Assembly (NCBI RefSeq): GCF_009749385.1
Contig: NZ_WBIN01000004.1
Location: forward strand, 124,001 to 188,000
DNA length: 64,000 nt
Origin: Agromyces allii
Lineage (GTDB): Bacteria > Actinomycetota > Actinomycetes > Actinomycetales > Microbacteriaceae
Direction: 5' to 3'
In this document: piece by piece, positions 8,557-19,338 of the stretch
Numbering within the stretch: position 1 is the first letter of the stretch
How the letters are laid out: the number at the start of each line of letters is the position of its first letter
Position numbers and translations under genes: made by a program
The notes under the pieces: model-generated
Database searches by the model: none
What the model was told of the DNA's origin: nothing
Seen by the model: only the letters and a program-made list of their open reading frames with translations

Positions 8557-8565
8557 ATTCTGCCA
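8551..8565. promoter_or_regulatory. Palindromic operator overlapping the lrp start
   Basis: TGGCA-TATTC-TGCCA is a perfect five-base inverted repeat with an AT-rich centre, the general shape of Lrp/AsnC sites. It covers the lrp initiation region and lies 66-80 bases upstream of the divergent EamA start, so binding could control both genes. Confidence 0.5.
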
Positions 8566-8630
8566 AATCAGCTGCAGATCGTGGCACGATCGGCAATCGG
8601 CTGCGCCGACGGATTTCCTATCGTTGCGGC

Positions 8631-9593
8631 ATGCTCGAGAACTCAGCGCGACGACGTCTCCTCGTCGGCATCGTGGCCATGGCGGTCGTGGTGCTGCTCT
8701 GGGCATCGTTCGCGCTCACGCTGCGCGGCGTCGAGGGGTCGACGCTGACGACGGTCGACCTGAGCATGGTGCGGTTCGCGATCCCGGTGGCGGTGCTCGC
8801 GCCCTGGCTGCCTCGGGCCGTCCGCGAAGTCCAGGCGGAGCGGCCCGCGACCGTGCTCCTGCTCCTCGCCGGCGGGCTGCCGCACTTCCTCGTCTCCGCG
8901 CTCGGGGCCCAGCTCGCTCCGGCCGCGCTCGTGGGGCTCATCATCCCGGGCACGGTGCCGCTCTTCGTGACGGCGCTGGCCGTCGCGGGCGGTCGCGCCC
9001 GGATCCCCGGGCGGCAGCTGGCATCCGTCGCCCTGATCGTCGTCGGGGTCGCCGTCGCGGCGGTCATGACGAGCGCGACGGTGCCGCCGGTCGGGATCGG
9101 GGTGCTGCTCACCGCGGGATTCGTCTGGGCGGTCTACACGACGGGGTTGAAGCGCAGCTCGCTGAGCCTCACCTCGACCGTGCTGGTCGTCTGCGCCCCC
9201 GCGGCCCTCGCGGCCCTCGCGCTCGGCCTCTCCGGGGCGATGCCGTCGCACCTGCTGTCCGGAACGGCCCGACCCGGAGACGTCGTGCTCTTCGCGGTGC
9301 TGCAGGGGCTCGGCACCGGCGTCGTCTCGACGATCGCGTACGCGCACGCGGTGCGCGTACTCGGCAGCGGCATCGCCGCGACGGCCGGCGCCCTGAGTCC
9401 GGTCGCCGCCGCACTGCTCGCGGTTCCGCTGCTCGGCGAACCCCTGACGATCGGCGTCGTCGCCGCGATGACCGTGATCGTGGCCGGCGTGCTGCTCTTC
9501 AACGCACCCCGGCGCCGTCGACGGGCACGACGTCGAACGGATGCCGCGCCGCGCCCGCCCCGTCCGGTCGCCGCCCCGGCGCTCGGCGCGTGA
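8631..9593 (+). CDS. EamA/DMT-family permease, probable metabolite exporter
   Basis: A 320-residue protein starting MLENSARRR, with about ten hydrophobic helices arranged as two EamA repeats (roughly residues 15-145 and 155-295). It ends in a basic, proline/arginine-rich cytoplasmic tail. It belongs to the drug/metabolite transporter superfamily. The divergent Lrp regulator suggests an amino acid or related compound is exported; this is inferred from context, not from the sequence. Confidence 0.88.
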   Translation: MLENSARRRLLVGIVAMAVVVLLWASFALTLRGVEGSTLTTVDLSMVRFAIPVAVLAPWLPRAVREVQAERPATVLLLLAGGLPHFLVSALGAQLAPAALVGLIIPGTVPLFVTALAVAGGRARIPGRQLASVALIVVGVAVAAVMTSATVPPVGIGVLLTAGFVWAVYTTGLKRSSLSLTSTVLVVCAPAALAALALGLSGAMPSHLLSGTARPGDVVLFAVLQGLGTGVVSTIAYAHAVRVLGSGIAATAGALSPVAAALLAVPLLGEPLTIGVVAAMTVIVAGVLLFNAPRRRRRARRRTDAAPRPPRPVAAPALGA

Positions 9594-9607
9594 CAGCATG
9601 GGAGACG

Positions 9608-10519
9608 ATGAGCTCCCCCGTCGATCGTGGACCCCGCCGTTCCTCGACGCCCGCCCGCGACATCCGAATCGGCAGGCGGCGGATGCTCACCGCGTGCGCG
9701 CTCATCGCGGCCGTCGCGTTCACGGCCGGATGCGCGGCGGATGGCGCCCCCGCGCCTGAGGCTCCGGTACCCGGTACCCCCGCGCCCGGCGCCGTCGTCC
9801 TGCCTCCGGCCGGAGCAGCACCCGACTACCAGCTCGGCGGGGCGTACGAACCCGATCCGGCGGTCGGGATCGTCGCCCGTGATCGCACGAGCGCCCCCGC
9901 CGACGGCCGATACTCCATCTGCTACGTGAACGGGTTCCAGACGCAACCCGGCGAGCGCGATGCGTGGCCCGACGACCTCGTGCTCGCGCACGACGGCGCC
10001 GACGTGGTCGACCCCGACTGGCCCGACGAGGCGTTGCTCGACACATCCACCGCCGAGCAGCGTGCCGGCATCGCCGACGTCGCGGGGCCGTGGATCGAAG
10101 GCTGCGCGACCGCGGGCTTCGACGCCGTCGAGTTCGACAACCTCGACTCGTACACGCGATCGGGCGGCGCGATGACCTTCGAGGACAACCTCGCGCTCGC
10201 CGCGATGCTCGTCGGCATCGCCCACGACCACGGCCTCGCCGCAGGGCAGAAGAACGCCGCGGAGGAGACCGAGCGGCTGCACGCCGACGCGGGCTTCGAC
10301 TTCGCCGTGGTCGAGGAGTGCCTCGCGTACGACGAGTGCGAGGCCTACACCGACGTGTACGGCGAGCACGTCGTCGCGATCGAGTACACCGACGCGCTCC
10401 CCCGCCCCTTCGCCGAACGCTGCGCCGAGCCCGACGCGCCCACCTCGATCGTGCTCCGGGACCGGGACCTCACGGTGCCGGGCGACTCCGCGTACGTCTT
10501 CGAGCTGTGCGAGGCGTGA
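9608..10519 (+). CDS. GH114-like (endo-alpha-1,4-polygalactosaminidase) lipoprotein
   Basis: A 303-residue protein starting MSSPVDRGPR. A twin-arginine-like RRR stretch and hydrophobic segment end in lipobox FTAGC (Cys42), so it is likely lipid-anchored outside the membrane. A proline/alanine linker (43-75) precedes a TIM-barrel-type domain: YSICYVNGFQTQPGERD, then FDAVEFDNLDSY, whose acidic residues match the GH114 active-site region, then GLAAGQKNAAEE and FAVVEECLAYDECEAY. Family members cleave galactosamine polymers of biofilms. An exopolysaccharide or wall-glycan substrate is plausible but unproven. Confidence 0.82.
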   Translation: MSSPVDRGPRRSSTPARDIRIGRRRMLTACALIAAVAFTAGCAADGAPAPEAPVPGTPAPGAVVLPPAGAAPDYQLGGAYEPDPAVGIVARDRTSAPADGRYSICYVNGFQTQPGERDAWPDDLVLAHDGADVVDPDWPDEALLDTSTAEQRAGIADVAGPWIEGCATAGFDAVEFDNLDSYTRSGGAMTFEDNLALAAMLVGIAHDHGLAAGQKNAAEETERLHADAGFDFAVVEECLAYDECEAYTDVYGEHVVAIEYTDALPRPFAERCAEPDAPTSIVLRDRDLTVPGDSAYVFELCEA

Positions 10520-10612
10520 CGTGGGCGCCCCGATCCGTCACACGGCGACACGTGTTGCGTGGGGTGACGAGCGTCCTTGCGAGCGACCCGCCCGCCGCCG
10601 CACAGTGGGCCC

Positions 10613-11338
10613 ATGTCCGACCCTGCCCTGACCACGACCGCCCCCGCACCGCACGCCGACGCGACCGTGCTCGACAACGCGCCCTGGTTCTCACTCGCCG
10701 GCCCGCACGCCTCGTTCGCGATCGGCAACGACCTCGTGCGCCGATACCCCGAGGACGTCGCACCGTTCGTCGCCGTGCGCACCTGGGACGACCCCGGGGT
10801 GTGGGACGCCCTGGTCGACCTCGTCGGCCGTGACGCCGTCATCGGGCTCTCGGGCTTCGAGGGCGAGCTTCCGCCGGGGTGGGAGACCGTCGGCCATGGC
10901 GCAGGGGTCCAGCTGGTGCAGACCGACGCCCTCAGCACCCGCCCCGACGAGGAGGCGATCCTGCTCGGCGCCGACGACGTGTCCGAGATGCTCGCGATCG
11001 TGAGCCGCAACCAGCCGGGCCCGTTCCTGCCGCGCACCCACGAGCTCGGACGCTACGTCGGCATCCGGCGCGACGGACGGCTCGTGGCCATGGCCGGCGA
11101 GCGGCTGCATCCGGAGGGCTGGACCGAGATCAGCGCGGTGTCCACCGATGAGGCGTACCGACGCCAGGGCCTCGCCTCCCGGCTCGTGCTCGACGTCGCC
11201 TTCCACATCCAGCAGCGCGGCGACCGCGCCCTGATGCACGCCGAGGCGTCGAACCACGGCGCCATCGCCGCCTACGAGCGGCTCGGCTTCGCGCTCCGCC
11301 GGCGCTCGGTGTTCTCCGCGGTGCGCACTCCGGCGTAA
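10613..11338 (+). CDS. GNAT-family N-acetyltransferase
   Basis: A 241-residue protein starting MSDPALTTT. Its C-terminal half carries the acetyl-CoA binding core: VSTDEAYRRQGLASRLV (the R/Q-x-x-G-x-A loop) and the following AEASNHGAIAAYERLGF, characteristic of FR47-like GNATs. The N-terminal half (about residues 15-115) is a divergent GNAT-like domain. The acceptor substrate is unknown. It is followed by the repeat-rich upstream region of the peptide-type ABC operon. Confidence 0.85.
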   Translation: MSDPALTTTAPAPHADATVLDNAPWFSLAGPHASFAIGNDLVRRYPEDVAPFVAVRTWDDPGVWDALVDLVGRDAVIGLSGFEGELPPGWETVGHGAGVQLVQTDALSTRPDEEAILLGADDVSEMLAIVSRNQPGPFLPRTHELGRYVGIRRDGRLVAMAGERLHPEGWTEISAVSTDEAYRRQGLASRLVLDVAFHIQQRGDRALMHAEASNHGAIAAYERLGFALRRRSVFSAVRTPA

Positions 11339-11356
11339 CGGGAGCGCCGGCTCCGA

Positions 11357-11428
11357 GACGCAATGCGTCCGAGTCGGCGGCCTCCGCATTGCGACCGGAG
11401 TCCCGCGGTTGCGACGCGAGTCGCGCGG
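11357..11428. promoter_or_regulatory. Inverted and direct repeats upstream of the peptide-type ABC operon
   Basis: Two structures lie in the 188-base gap before the permease operon. The first is the perfect inverted repeat GACGCA-A-TGCGTC at 11357-11369. The second is an imperfect 20-base direct repeat at 11389-11408 and 11409-11428, both units sharing TTGCGAC, GAGTC and CGCGG. They could be binding sites for an operon regulator, which is not encoded next to it. Confidence 0.4.
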
Positions 11429-11526
11429 TTTCCGGCTGTGACGACGCCCCCTGCGAACCCGTTCGCGCTCGTGCTCTGCTGTCCTCAGTCGGCTCCGCAT
11501 CCCGCGGGCCGGGGACGGAGGTCACG

Positions 11527-12459
11527 GTGCGATACGTCATCCGACGGGTGCTCTACGCAGTGTTCGTCGTGTGGGCGGCGTACACGATCACGTGGCTGCT
11601 GCTGTTCTACCTGCCCGGAAACAGCGCGTCGATGATAATCAGCGGCGCGGGCGCCGACGTCGACCAGACGCTGCTCGCATCGCTCGAGGCGCGCTACGGA
11701 CTCGACCGACCGGCGTACGAGCAGTACTTCGGGCTGCTGTGGCAGACCGTCACGGGCGATCTCGGAACGTCGATCACCCTCGGCGTGCCCGTCGCGGTCG
11801 TCGTCGGCGGCGCGCTCCCCCACACGCTGGCCCTCGGCGGACTCGCGCTCGCCTTCAGCGTCGTGCTCGGACTCGGCATCGCGCTCCTGGCCAACACCGC
11901 ACGGGCGACCTGGCTGCGCAACATCCTGTTCTCGCTGCCCTCGGTATTCCTGTCCTTCCCGGTGTTCCTGACCGGACTCATCCTGATCCAGGTCTTCGCG
12001 TTCAACCTGCACCTGCTGCCGGCGGTCGGCAACGACGGCTTCCGCGCGCTGATCCTGCCCGCCCTGACATCCGGCATCCCGGCCAGCGCCGCGATCGCCC
12101 AGGTGACGGCGAAGAGCCTCTACGAGTACACGCACGGCCCGCAGGCCACCTTCCTCACGGCCCGGGGCGTCGGTCGCGGCCGGATCGTGTACGCCCACGG
12201 CCTGCGCAACGCGGTCATCCCCGCGGCCACGATCATCGGCATGTCCGTGGGCGGCATCCTCGCGGGCGCCGTGATCACCGAGACCGTGTTCTCCCGGCAG
12301 GGACTCGGGCGCGTGCTGCAGGCCGGGGTGGTCAGCCAGGACGTGCCCGTCGTGCAGGGCGTCGTGATCATCTCCGCGCTGCTGTTCGCGCTCGCCAACC
12401 TCGCCGTCGACCTCTTCTACCCGCGGATCGATCCGCGCATCCGATTGGGGATCGCATGA
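11527..12459 (+). CDS. ABC transporter permease, DppB type
   Basis: A 310-residue permease with GTG start at 11527 behind a GGAGG ribosome site. It begins with the family-typical MRYVIRRVLYAVFVVWAAYTITWLLLFYLPG and has about six membrane helices. The inner-membrane component motif for ATPase contact appears around TARGVGRGRIVYAHGLRNAVIP. It forms the membrane channel with the next gene, whose ATG overlaps its stop by four bases. The substrate class is peptide, nickel or another small organic; it cannot be fixed from the sequence. Confidence 0.92.
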   Translation: MRYVIRRVLYAVFVVWAAYTITWLLLFYLPGNSASMIISGAGADVDQTLLASLEARYGLDRPAYEQYFGLLWQTVTGDLGTSITLGVPVAVVVGGALPHTLALGGLALAFSVVLGLGIALLANTARATWLRNILFSLPSVFLSFPVFLTGLILIQVFAFNLHLLPAVGNDGFRALILPALTSGIPASAAIAQVTAKSLYEYTHGPQATFLTARGVGRGRIVYAHGLRNAVIPAATIIGMSVGGILAGAVITETVFSRQGLGRVLQAGVVSQDVPVVQGVVIISALLFALANLAVDLFYPRIDPRIRLGIA

Positions 12460-13388
12460 CCCTGCAGTTCGAAGACCGCGCCGTCGCCGAGCACGACGAG
12501 CACGCCGAGACCGCGCTCGCGGAGGTGCCCGGCGGCATCGCCGTGGTCGGCACGACGCCCGCCAGGGCCCGGCCGCGCCGGTCGGCTCGCGTCGTGCAGC
12601 TGACGCAGCCGAGCTTCATCCTCTCCGCCCTGCTCGTCGTCGCCGTCGTGACGGCCGCGTTCCTCCCGACGCTGTTCACGAGCCTCGACCCGTATGCGAC
12701 CGACCTCGCGAACAAGCTCGCGGCGCCGACCTGGCAGCATCCGCTCGGCACCGACAACCTGGGCCGCGACCAGTACGCACGGGTCGTCTACGGCACCGGC
12801 AACACCCTCATCGCGTCGTTGCTCGCCGTCGTGCTCGGGCTGTCCGTGAGCGCCGTGCTCGGCATCCTCGCGGGCTACCTGGGCGGCTGGGTCGACGAGG
12901 TCGTCGGACGGTTCGTGGACATCTTCCTCGCCGTGCCCGGCCTGCTCGTCTCGCTCATGATCGTGACGACGCTCGGCTACGGCACGATCAACATCGCGAT
13001 CGCCGTGGGCATCGGCTCGGTCGCCGCGTTCACGCGCATCCTGCGCGCCGAGGTGCTGCGCGTGCGCGAGTCCGACTTCGTCACGGCGGCGCGGCTCTCG
13101 GGCCTGCGGTGGTGGAGCATCCTCCCCCGCCATGTCTTCCCGCACTCGATCGGGCCGCTGATCGCCCTCCTGGCCCTGCAGTTCGGCGAGGCGCTGCTCG
13201 CGATCTCCGCCCTGAGCTTCCTCGGATTCGGCGTGCAGCCGCCCGAACCCGAATGGGGCCTGCTCGTCTCCGAGGGACGCACCTACCTGTCGAGCGCCTG
13301 GTGGCTCGCGATCCTGCCCGGCATCGTCATCGTGCTGGTCGTGCTCGCCGCGAACCGGGTCAGCAAGTTCATCGAGAAAGTGACCTGA
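12456..13388 (+). CDS. ABC transporter permease, DppC type
   Basis: A 310-residue permease starting MTLQFEDRAV, overlapping the previous stop by ATGA. After a soluble N terminus of about 45 residues come the first helix and then the family signature HPLGTDNLGRDQYARVVYG. The EAA-type loop is AARLSGLRWWSILPRHVFPHS. This is the usual partner of DppB in a heterodimeric channel. Confidence 0.92.
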   Translation: MTLQFEDRAVAEHDEHAETALAEVPGGIAVVGTTPARARPRRSARVVQLTQPSFILSALLVVAVVTAAFLPTLFTSLDPYATDLANKLAAPTWQHPLGTDNLGRDQYARVVYGTGNTLIASLLAVVLGLSVSAVLGILAGYLGGWVDEVVGRFVDIFLAVPGLLVSLMIVTTLGYGTINIAIAVGIGSVAAFTRILRAEVLRVRESDFVTAARLSGLRWWSILPRHVFPHSIGPLIALLALQFGEALLAISALSFLGFGVQPPEPEWGLLVSEGRTYLSSAWWLAILPGIVIVLVVLAANRVSKFIEKVT

Positions 13389-13393
13389 GCGCC

Positions 13394-15025
<1,632 letters not shown>

Positions 15026-15088
15026 CGGCCGCGGCGCCATCAGACCACCCGAAGCATCCCGCACATCACACGAACAGGAGCCACACCC

Positions 15089-16741
15089 ATGTCCATCTCC
15101 CGAACCTCACGCCGGGCCCGCGCGGCCCTCGGCGCCGCCGCCGCAGCAGCTGCGGCGGCGCTCCTCCTGACCTCCTGCGCCGGCCCGGCCGCGAGCAGCG
15201 GCGGCGACGTCGGCGACCGCGTCGACGGCGGCAGCATCACCGCGTACAGCGCGAACATCACCTACCTCGACCCGCGCCAGAACCACGGCTTCGTCGGGCG
15301 CGCCATCGCCGACTCGCTGCTCGACATCGACCCCGACACGTTCGAGCTGAAGCCGTGGCTCGCGACCGACTGGACGGTGAACGAGGACCAGACCGAGTTC
15401 GGCTTCACGCTCCGCGACGACGTCACGTTCTCCGACGGCACGCCCCTGACGGGAGCGGTCGTCAAGGCGAACTTCGACGCCGCGGTGCAGCAGATCGAGG
15501 ACGGCAACGGCTGGTACATCCGGGGCCTGTTCGACAACTACGTCGAGACCGAGGTCGTCAGCGACACCGAGGTGGTCGTGAAGTTCAGCGAGCCGAACCC
15601 GGCGTTCCTGCCGACGGTGCCCACGAGCTTCCTTGCGATCCTCTCGGCGGACACGTTCGACAAGAGCTACGAGGAGCGCCAGTCTGGCGACTTCGTCGGC
15701 AGCGGGCCGTTCGAGCTCGAGAGCTACACGCCGAACGAACAGATCACGCTCGTTCGACGCGACGACTACGACTGGGCCTCGGATGTCTCGGAGCACACGG
15801 GTGCCGCGAGCCTCGAGAAGGTCACGATCAACTTCGTCGACGAGCAGAGTGTGCGGGAGAACGCCCTGCTGGCCGGAGAGGTGCAGCTCGCGCAGAATCC
15901 GACAGTCGAGGGATCCAAGCAGCTCGTCGACCAGGGGTTCAGCCTGATCTCGCGAGCGCAGTCGGGCAACCCGTACAGCCTCGTGCCGAACTTCGCGCGA
16001 CCGCTGACGAAGGACCTCGACCTGCGCCGCGCCCTGTCGAAGGTGATCGACCGCGACACGATCCAGGCGAGCATCACGACCGACGCCGAGCCGGCGTCCA
16101 CGAGCGTGCTCACGCCCGAGACGTTCGGCTACGCCGACCAGTCGGCCTTCATCGACTACGACCCCGCAGGCGCCGAGCAGATCCTCGACGACGCGGGCTG
16201 GGTCGCCGGCGATGACGGCATCCGCGAGAAAGAGGGTCAGCGACTCACGTTCACGATCGTCAACTGGTGGGAGCCGAAGGCCGTCATCGACGCCCTGCAG
16301 CTCATCAAGGAGGACGCCGGAAAGGTCGGCATCGAGATCGACCTCGTGAACGAGGCCCCCGGCGGCAGCACGTGGACCGACGGCGAGGGCGACTTCCTCT
16401 ACAACAACGCCACCCGCGCCGACGGCGGCATCGCGCTCTACTCCCAGTACACCGACGAGTACCTGCAGACGAACTCGGGGGCGACCACCGACGAGGTGAC
16501 CGAGCCGGGTTCGGATCTCAGCCGGATCCTCGAGGAGTCCTTCGTGGAGCCCGACATCGACGCCCGTCAGGACCTCCTCGCCCAGGCGCAGGAGATCATC
16601 GTGCGCGACGCGGTGCGGATCCCCGTCTTCGACAACGTGAACAGCGAGTCGGGCTACTTCGCCTCGGACCCGAAGCTGCACGGCCTCCGCGAGAACTCGA
16701 TCTCCGAGCTCGTGCTGTACGACGCCTGGCTCGGCAACTGA
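15089..16741 (+). CDS. ABC transporter substrate-binding lipoprotein, family 5
   Basis: A 550-residue extracellular binding protein. The basic start and Ala-rich hydrophobic segment end in lipobox LLTSC (Cys30). The family 5 hallmarks follow: an early GGSITAYSANITYLDPR strand, the FTLRDDVTFSDGTPLTGAVVKANFDA signature region (about residues 105-130) and RRALSKVIDRDTIQ. It delivers the ligand to the permease pair. The family covers peptides, opines, nickel and various organosulfur or plant compounds. It is the last gene of the operon and is followed directly by a strong terminator. Confidence 0.92.
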   Translation: MSISRTSRRARAALGAAAAAAAAALLLTSCAGPAASSGGDVGDRVDGGSITAYSANITYLDPRQNHGFVGRAIADSLLDIDPDTFELKPWLATDWTVNEDQTEFGFTLRDDVTFSDGTPLTGAVVKANFDAAVQQIEDGNGWYIRGLFDNYVETEVVSDTEVVVKFSEPNPAFLPTVPTSFLAILSADTFDKSYEERQSGDFVGSGPFELESYTPNEQITLVRRDDYDWASDVSEHTGAASLEKVTINFVDEQSVRENALLAGEVQLAQNPTVEGSKQLVDQGFSLISRAQSGNPYSLVPNFARPLTKDLDLRRALSKVIDRDTIQASITTDAEPASTSVLTPETFGYADQSAFIDYDPAGAEQILDDAGWVAGDDGIREKEGQRLTFTIVNWWEPKAVIDALQLIKEDAGKVGIEIDLVNEAPGGSTWTDGEGDFLYNNATRADGGIALYSQYTDEYLQTNSGATTDEVTEPGSDLSRILEESFVEPDIDARQDLLAQAQEIIVRDAVRIPVFDNVNSESGYFASDPKLHGLRENSISELVLYDAWLGN

Positions 16742-16748
16742 CCCACGC

Positions 16749-16790
16749 ACGACGGGCCGGTCTCGCGTTCGAGCGAGGCCGGCCCGTCGT
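16749..16790. terminator. Strong bidirectional hairpin
   Basis: ACGACGGGCCGG (16749-16760) pairs perfectly with 16779-16790. An inner CTCGC/GCGAG stem extends it to about 18 pairs with a six-base loop. It separates the SBP gene from the convergent flavin-reductase gene, leaving only 5-8 bases to each. There is no long T tract, as usual in this genome. Confidence 0.8.
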
Positions 16791-16795
16791 GTCGT

Positions 16796-17917
16796 CTACG
16801 CCCACGCACCCCGTGCGTACTGCGGTTGCCAGGTCGAGGACTCCCCTTCGCCGAGCTCGTGCGCGGCGCGCAGCGCGAAGTACGGATCCCGGATCGCCGC
16901 GCGTCCCATGAGCACGGCGTCCGCGCTGCCGGAGCGAACGATGCCGTCGGCCTGACGGGCGTCGGTGATGAGCCCGACGGCCGCGGTCGGCGTTCCGGTT
17001 CGAGCGCGGATCTCGGCGGCGGCCGCGACCTGGTAGCCGGGCGCGACCGGGATCTCGGCCGGCAGCAGCCCCCCGCTCGAGACGTCGACCAGGTCGACGC
17101 CGAGGCCGGTCAGGCCCTCGATGATCGCGACGGTGTCGGCGATCGTGAGCCCCCCGGGCAGCCAGTCGGTCGCCGAGAGGCGCACGAGCAGCGGGACGTC
17201 GTCTGGGATCGCCGCTCGCACCGCGCGCACGACCTCGTGCAGCAGCCGCTCGCGACCGCCCTCGCCGCCCACGCCGTACTCGTCGCCGCGACCGTTCGTC
17301 AGCGGCGAGAGGAACGAGTGCAGCAGGAACCCGTGCCCGGCGAGGAGCTCGACGGCGTCGAACCCGGCGCGGACACCTCGGGCCGCGGCATCCGCGAACG
17401 CGCGCACGATCTCGGCGAGGTCGGCGCGCTCGAGCGGGCGCGGCACGGCGAGCCCGGGCACGGGCCGCGCGTCGACCGAGCGCGGCTGCCACCCGCCCTG
17501 CCCGACGGGCACCGTACCGGCCCGACCCGACCAGGGCGAGGCGAGCGACGCCTTGCGGCCGGCGTGCCCGAGCTGGAGCGCGATCGGCGCACCTCGGTCG
17601 TGCACGAAGCCGACCACGCGCGCCCAGGCGTCCGCCTGCGCGTCGGTCCAGATGCCGGTGTCGGCGGCGCTGATGCGACCCTCCGGCGAGACCGCGGTCG
17701 CCTCGGTGAACAGCAGGCCCCACCCGCCCGACGCACGGTCGCCGAGATGCGCCAGGTGCCAGTCTCCAGGCCGACCGTCGACCGCCGAGTACTGGCACAT
17801 GGGCGAGAGCCAGAGCCGGTTGCGCAGCTCGAGGCCCCTGAGACGCAGCGGCCGGAACAGCGAGATCCGATCTTCGGATGCCGCGGCATCCGCGATGCCG
17901 ACCGCGAGATCGGTCAC
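16796..17917 (-). CDS. Old Yellow Enzyme family NADH:flavin oxidoreductase (YqjM-like)
   Basis: A 373-residue TIM-barrel flavoprotein. GTG 17917 overlaps the upstream monooxygenase stop (GTGA), indicating translational coupling. YqjM-class markers are the active-site SPMCQYSA with its Cys, the LQLGHAGRKA histidine motif, HGFLLHSFLSPLTN and the FMN phosphate-binding region near VLMGRAAIRDP. It would reduce an activated alkene with NAD(P)H and FMN. With the two monooxygenases before it, it probably supports degradation of the same compound. Confidence 0.9.
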   Translation of the reverse strand: MTDLAVGIADAAASEDRISLFRPLRLRGLELRNRLWLSPMCQYSAVDGRPGDWHLAHLGDRASGGWGLLFTEATAVSPEGRISAADTGIWTDAQADAWARVVGFVHDRGAPIALQLGHAGRKASLASPWSGRAGTVPVGQGGWQPRSVDARPVPGLAVPRPLERADLAEIVRAFADAAARGVRAGFDAVELLAGHGFLLHSFLSPLTNGRGDEYGVGGEGGRERLLHEVVRAVRAAIPDDVPLLVRLSATDWLPGGLTIADTVAIIEGLTGLGVDLVDVSSGGLLPAEIPVAPGYQVAAAAEIRARTGTPTAAVGLITDARQADGIVRSGSADAVLMGRAAIRDPYFALRAAHELGEGESSTWQPQYARGAWA

Positions 17918-19338
17918 GCGCTCACCGCCGCCGCCTCGAGCAGGGCGGCGCGCTCGGGCACGCGGTGACCGATCGTCTCGGGCAGGCCGAGGTTCTCGCG
18001 GAGCGTCGTGCCCGGGTACTCGCTCGGATACACGCCGCGCTCCTGCAACTCGGGCACGAGTCGGTCGACGACGTCGCCGAGGCCGTCGGGGAACGCGTCG
18101 GGCGTCACGTTGAGGCCGTCGAACGCGTCGGAGCGCACGAAGTGGGCGAGTTCGTCGGCGACGTCGCCCGCAGTGCCGACGAACGCCCGCGCGCGGGTCA
18201 GGTGGTCGACGAGCTCGCGGATGCTGTAGCCGTGCGCGTCGGCGAGCGCCCGCCATTCGCGGACCTTCGCCGACGGCTCGTGCCCGGTGTGCACGATGCC
18301 GTGCGTGCGACTCTGGCGCTCGGCGGCCGGGTCGTCGGCCGGAAGCGGGCCGTCGAGGTCGACGTGCGCGAGGTCCTCCTGCCACACCTCCTCGACGATC
18401 TGCCGCACCCGCCGGTCGGTGAGGAAGCGCTCGCGCAGGTGGCGCGCCTTCTCGTCGGCGTCGGCCGGGGTGTCGCCGATCACGATCGAGGCGCCGGGGA
18501 CCACGAGGATGTCGTCGCCGGTGCGTCCGTACGAACGTGCGCGTCGGCGGATGTCGGCCGTGAAGGCCACCGCCTCGTCGAACTCGACGTGGTGGGTGAA
18601 GATGCCTTCGGCCCGACGGGCGGCGAAGTCGCGGCCCTCGTCGGAGTCGCCCGCCTGGAAGTACACGGCCTGCCCCTGCGGGCTCGGCGGAACCTGCGGC
18701 CGAACGCGGGCCCGGAGGTGGTCGCCGACGCGGTCGACGTCGGTGACGCCGCCGGGCCGCAACCAGGCAGGCTCGTCGCGGGAGTCCGCGGCGGCATCGG
18801 CGGCGAACCCGTCCCAGATCGCCTGCACGGCGGCGACGTGCTCCTCGGCGTAGAGGTAGCGGTTGTGCCGGTCGAGGAACCCGCCGCGGCGGAAGTTCTC
18901 ACCGGTCCACCCGTTGTCGGTGGTGACCACGTTCCAGCCCGCCCGGCCCTCGCTCAACACGTCGACCGTGGCGATGCGGCGGGCGAGGTCGACGGGGTCG
19001 GTGTAGGTCGTGTTCAGCGTCGCGACCAGGCCGATGCGGCTGGTGCCCGCGGCGAGGTAGGCGAAGAGCGCGAGCGCGTCGGGGCGCCCGGTCACGGCGA
19101 TGTCGTTGAGCCGCCCGAGATGCTCCCGCAACCGCAGGCTCTCGCCGAGGAAGACGGCGCTGAAGAGTCCGCGCTCGGCCTCCCGCACGAGCGCGAGGTA
19201 CGCCTCGGGCTCGTAGTAGTCGCGCAGCTGCGGCGTTCGCGTCCAGTCGTAGATCGGCCCGAACGGCTGGAAGACGTTGAGGTGGAGCCGCGCGTGCGGG
19301 CGGGCGTAGTCGTCGGCGTGCAGCCTGCGGTCGTTCAT
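17914..19338 (-). CDS. LLM-class flavin-dependent monooxygenase (NtaA/SnaA/DszA type)
   Basis: A 474-residue luciferase-like monooxygenase starting MNDRRLHADD. The length and motifs (LHLNVFQPFG, GRAGWNVVTTDNGWTGENFRRGG, YFQAGDSDEGRDFAARRAEGIFT) fit the two-component FMNH2-dependent group that attacks nitrilotriacetate, dibenzothiophene sulfone and similar C-N or C-S compounds. It needs reduced flavin from a separate reductase. Its start overlaps the stop of the preceding LLM gene by ATGA and its end overlaps the OYE gene. Confidence 0.9.
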   Translation of the reverse strand: MNDRRLHADDYARPHARLHLNVFQPFGPIYDWTRTPQLRDYYEPEAYLALVREAERGLFSAVFLGESLRLREHLGRLNDIAVTGRPDALALFAYLAAGTSRIGLVATLNTTYTDPVDLARRIATVDVLSEGRAGWNVVTTDNGWTGENFRRGGFLDRHNRYLYAEEHVAAVQAIWDGFAADAAADSRDEPAWLRPGGVTDVDRVGDHLRARVRPQVPPSPQGQAVYFQAGDSDEGRDFAARRAEGIFTHHVEFDEAVAFTADIRRRARSYGRTGDDILVVPGASIVIGDTPADADEKARHLRERFLTDRRVRQIVEEVWQEDLAHVDLDGPLPADDPAAERQSRTHGIVHTGHEPSAKVREWRALADAHGYSIRELVDHLTRARAFVGTAGDVADELAHFVRSDAFDGLNVTPDAFPDGLGDVVDRLVPELQERGVYPSEYPGTTLRENLGLPETIGHRVPERAALLEAAAVSA

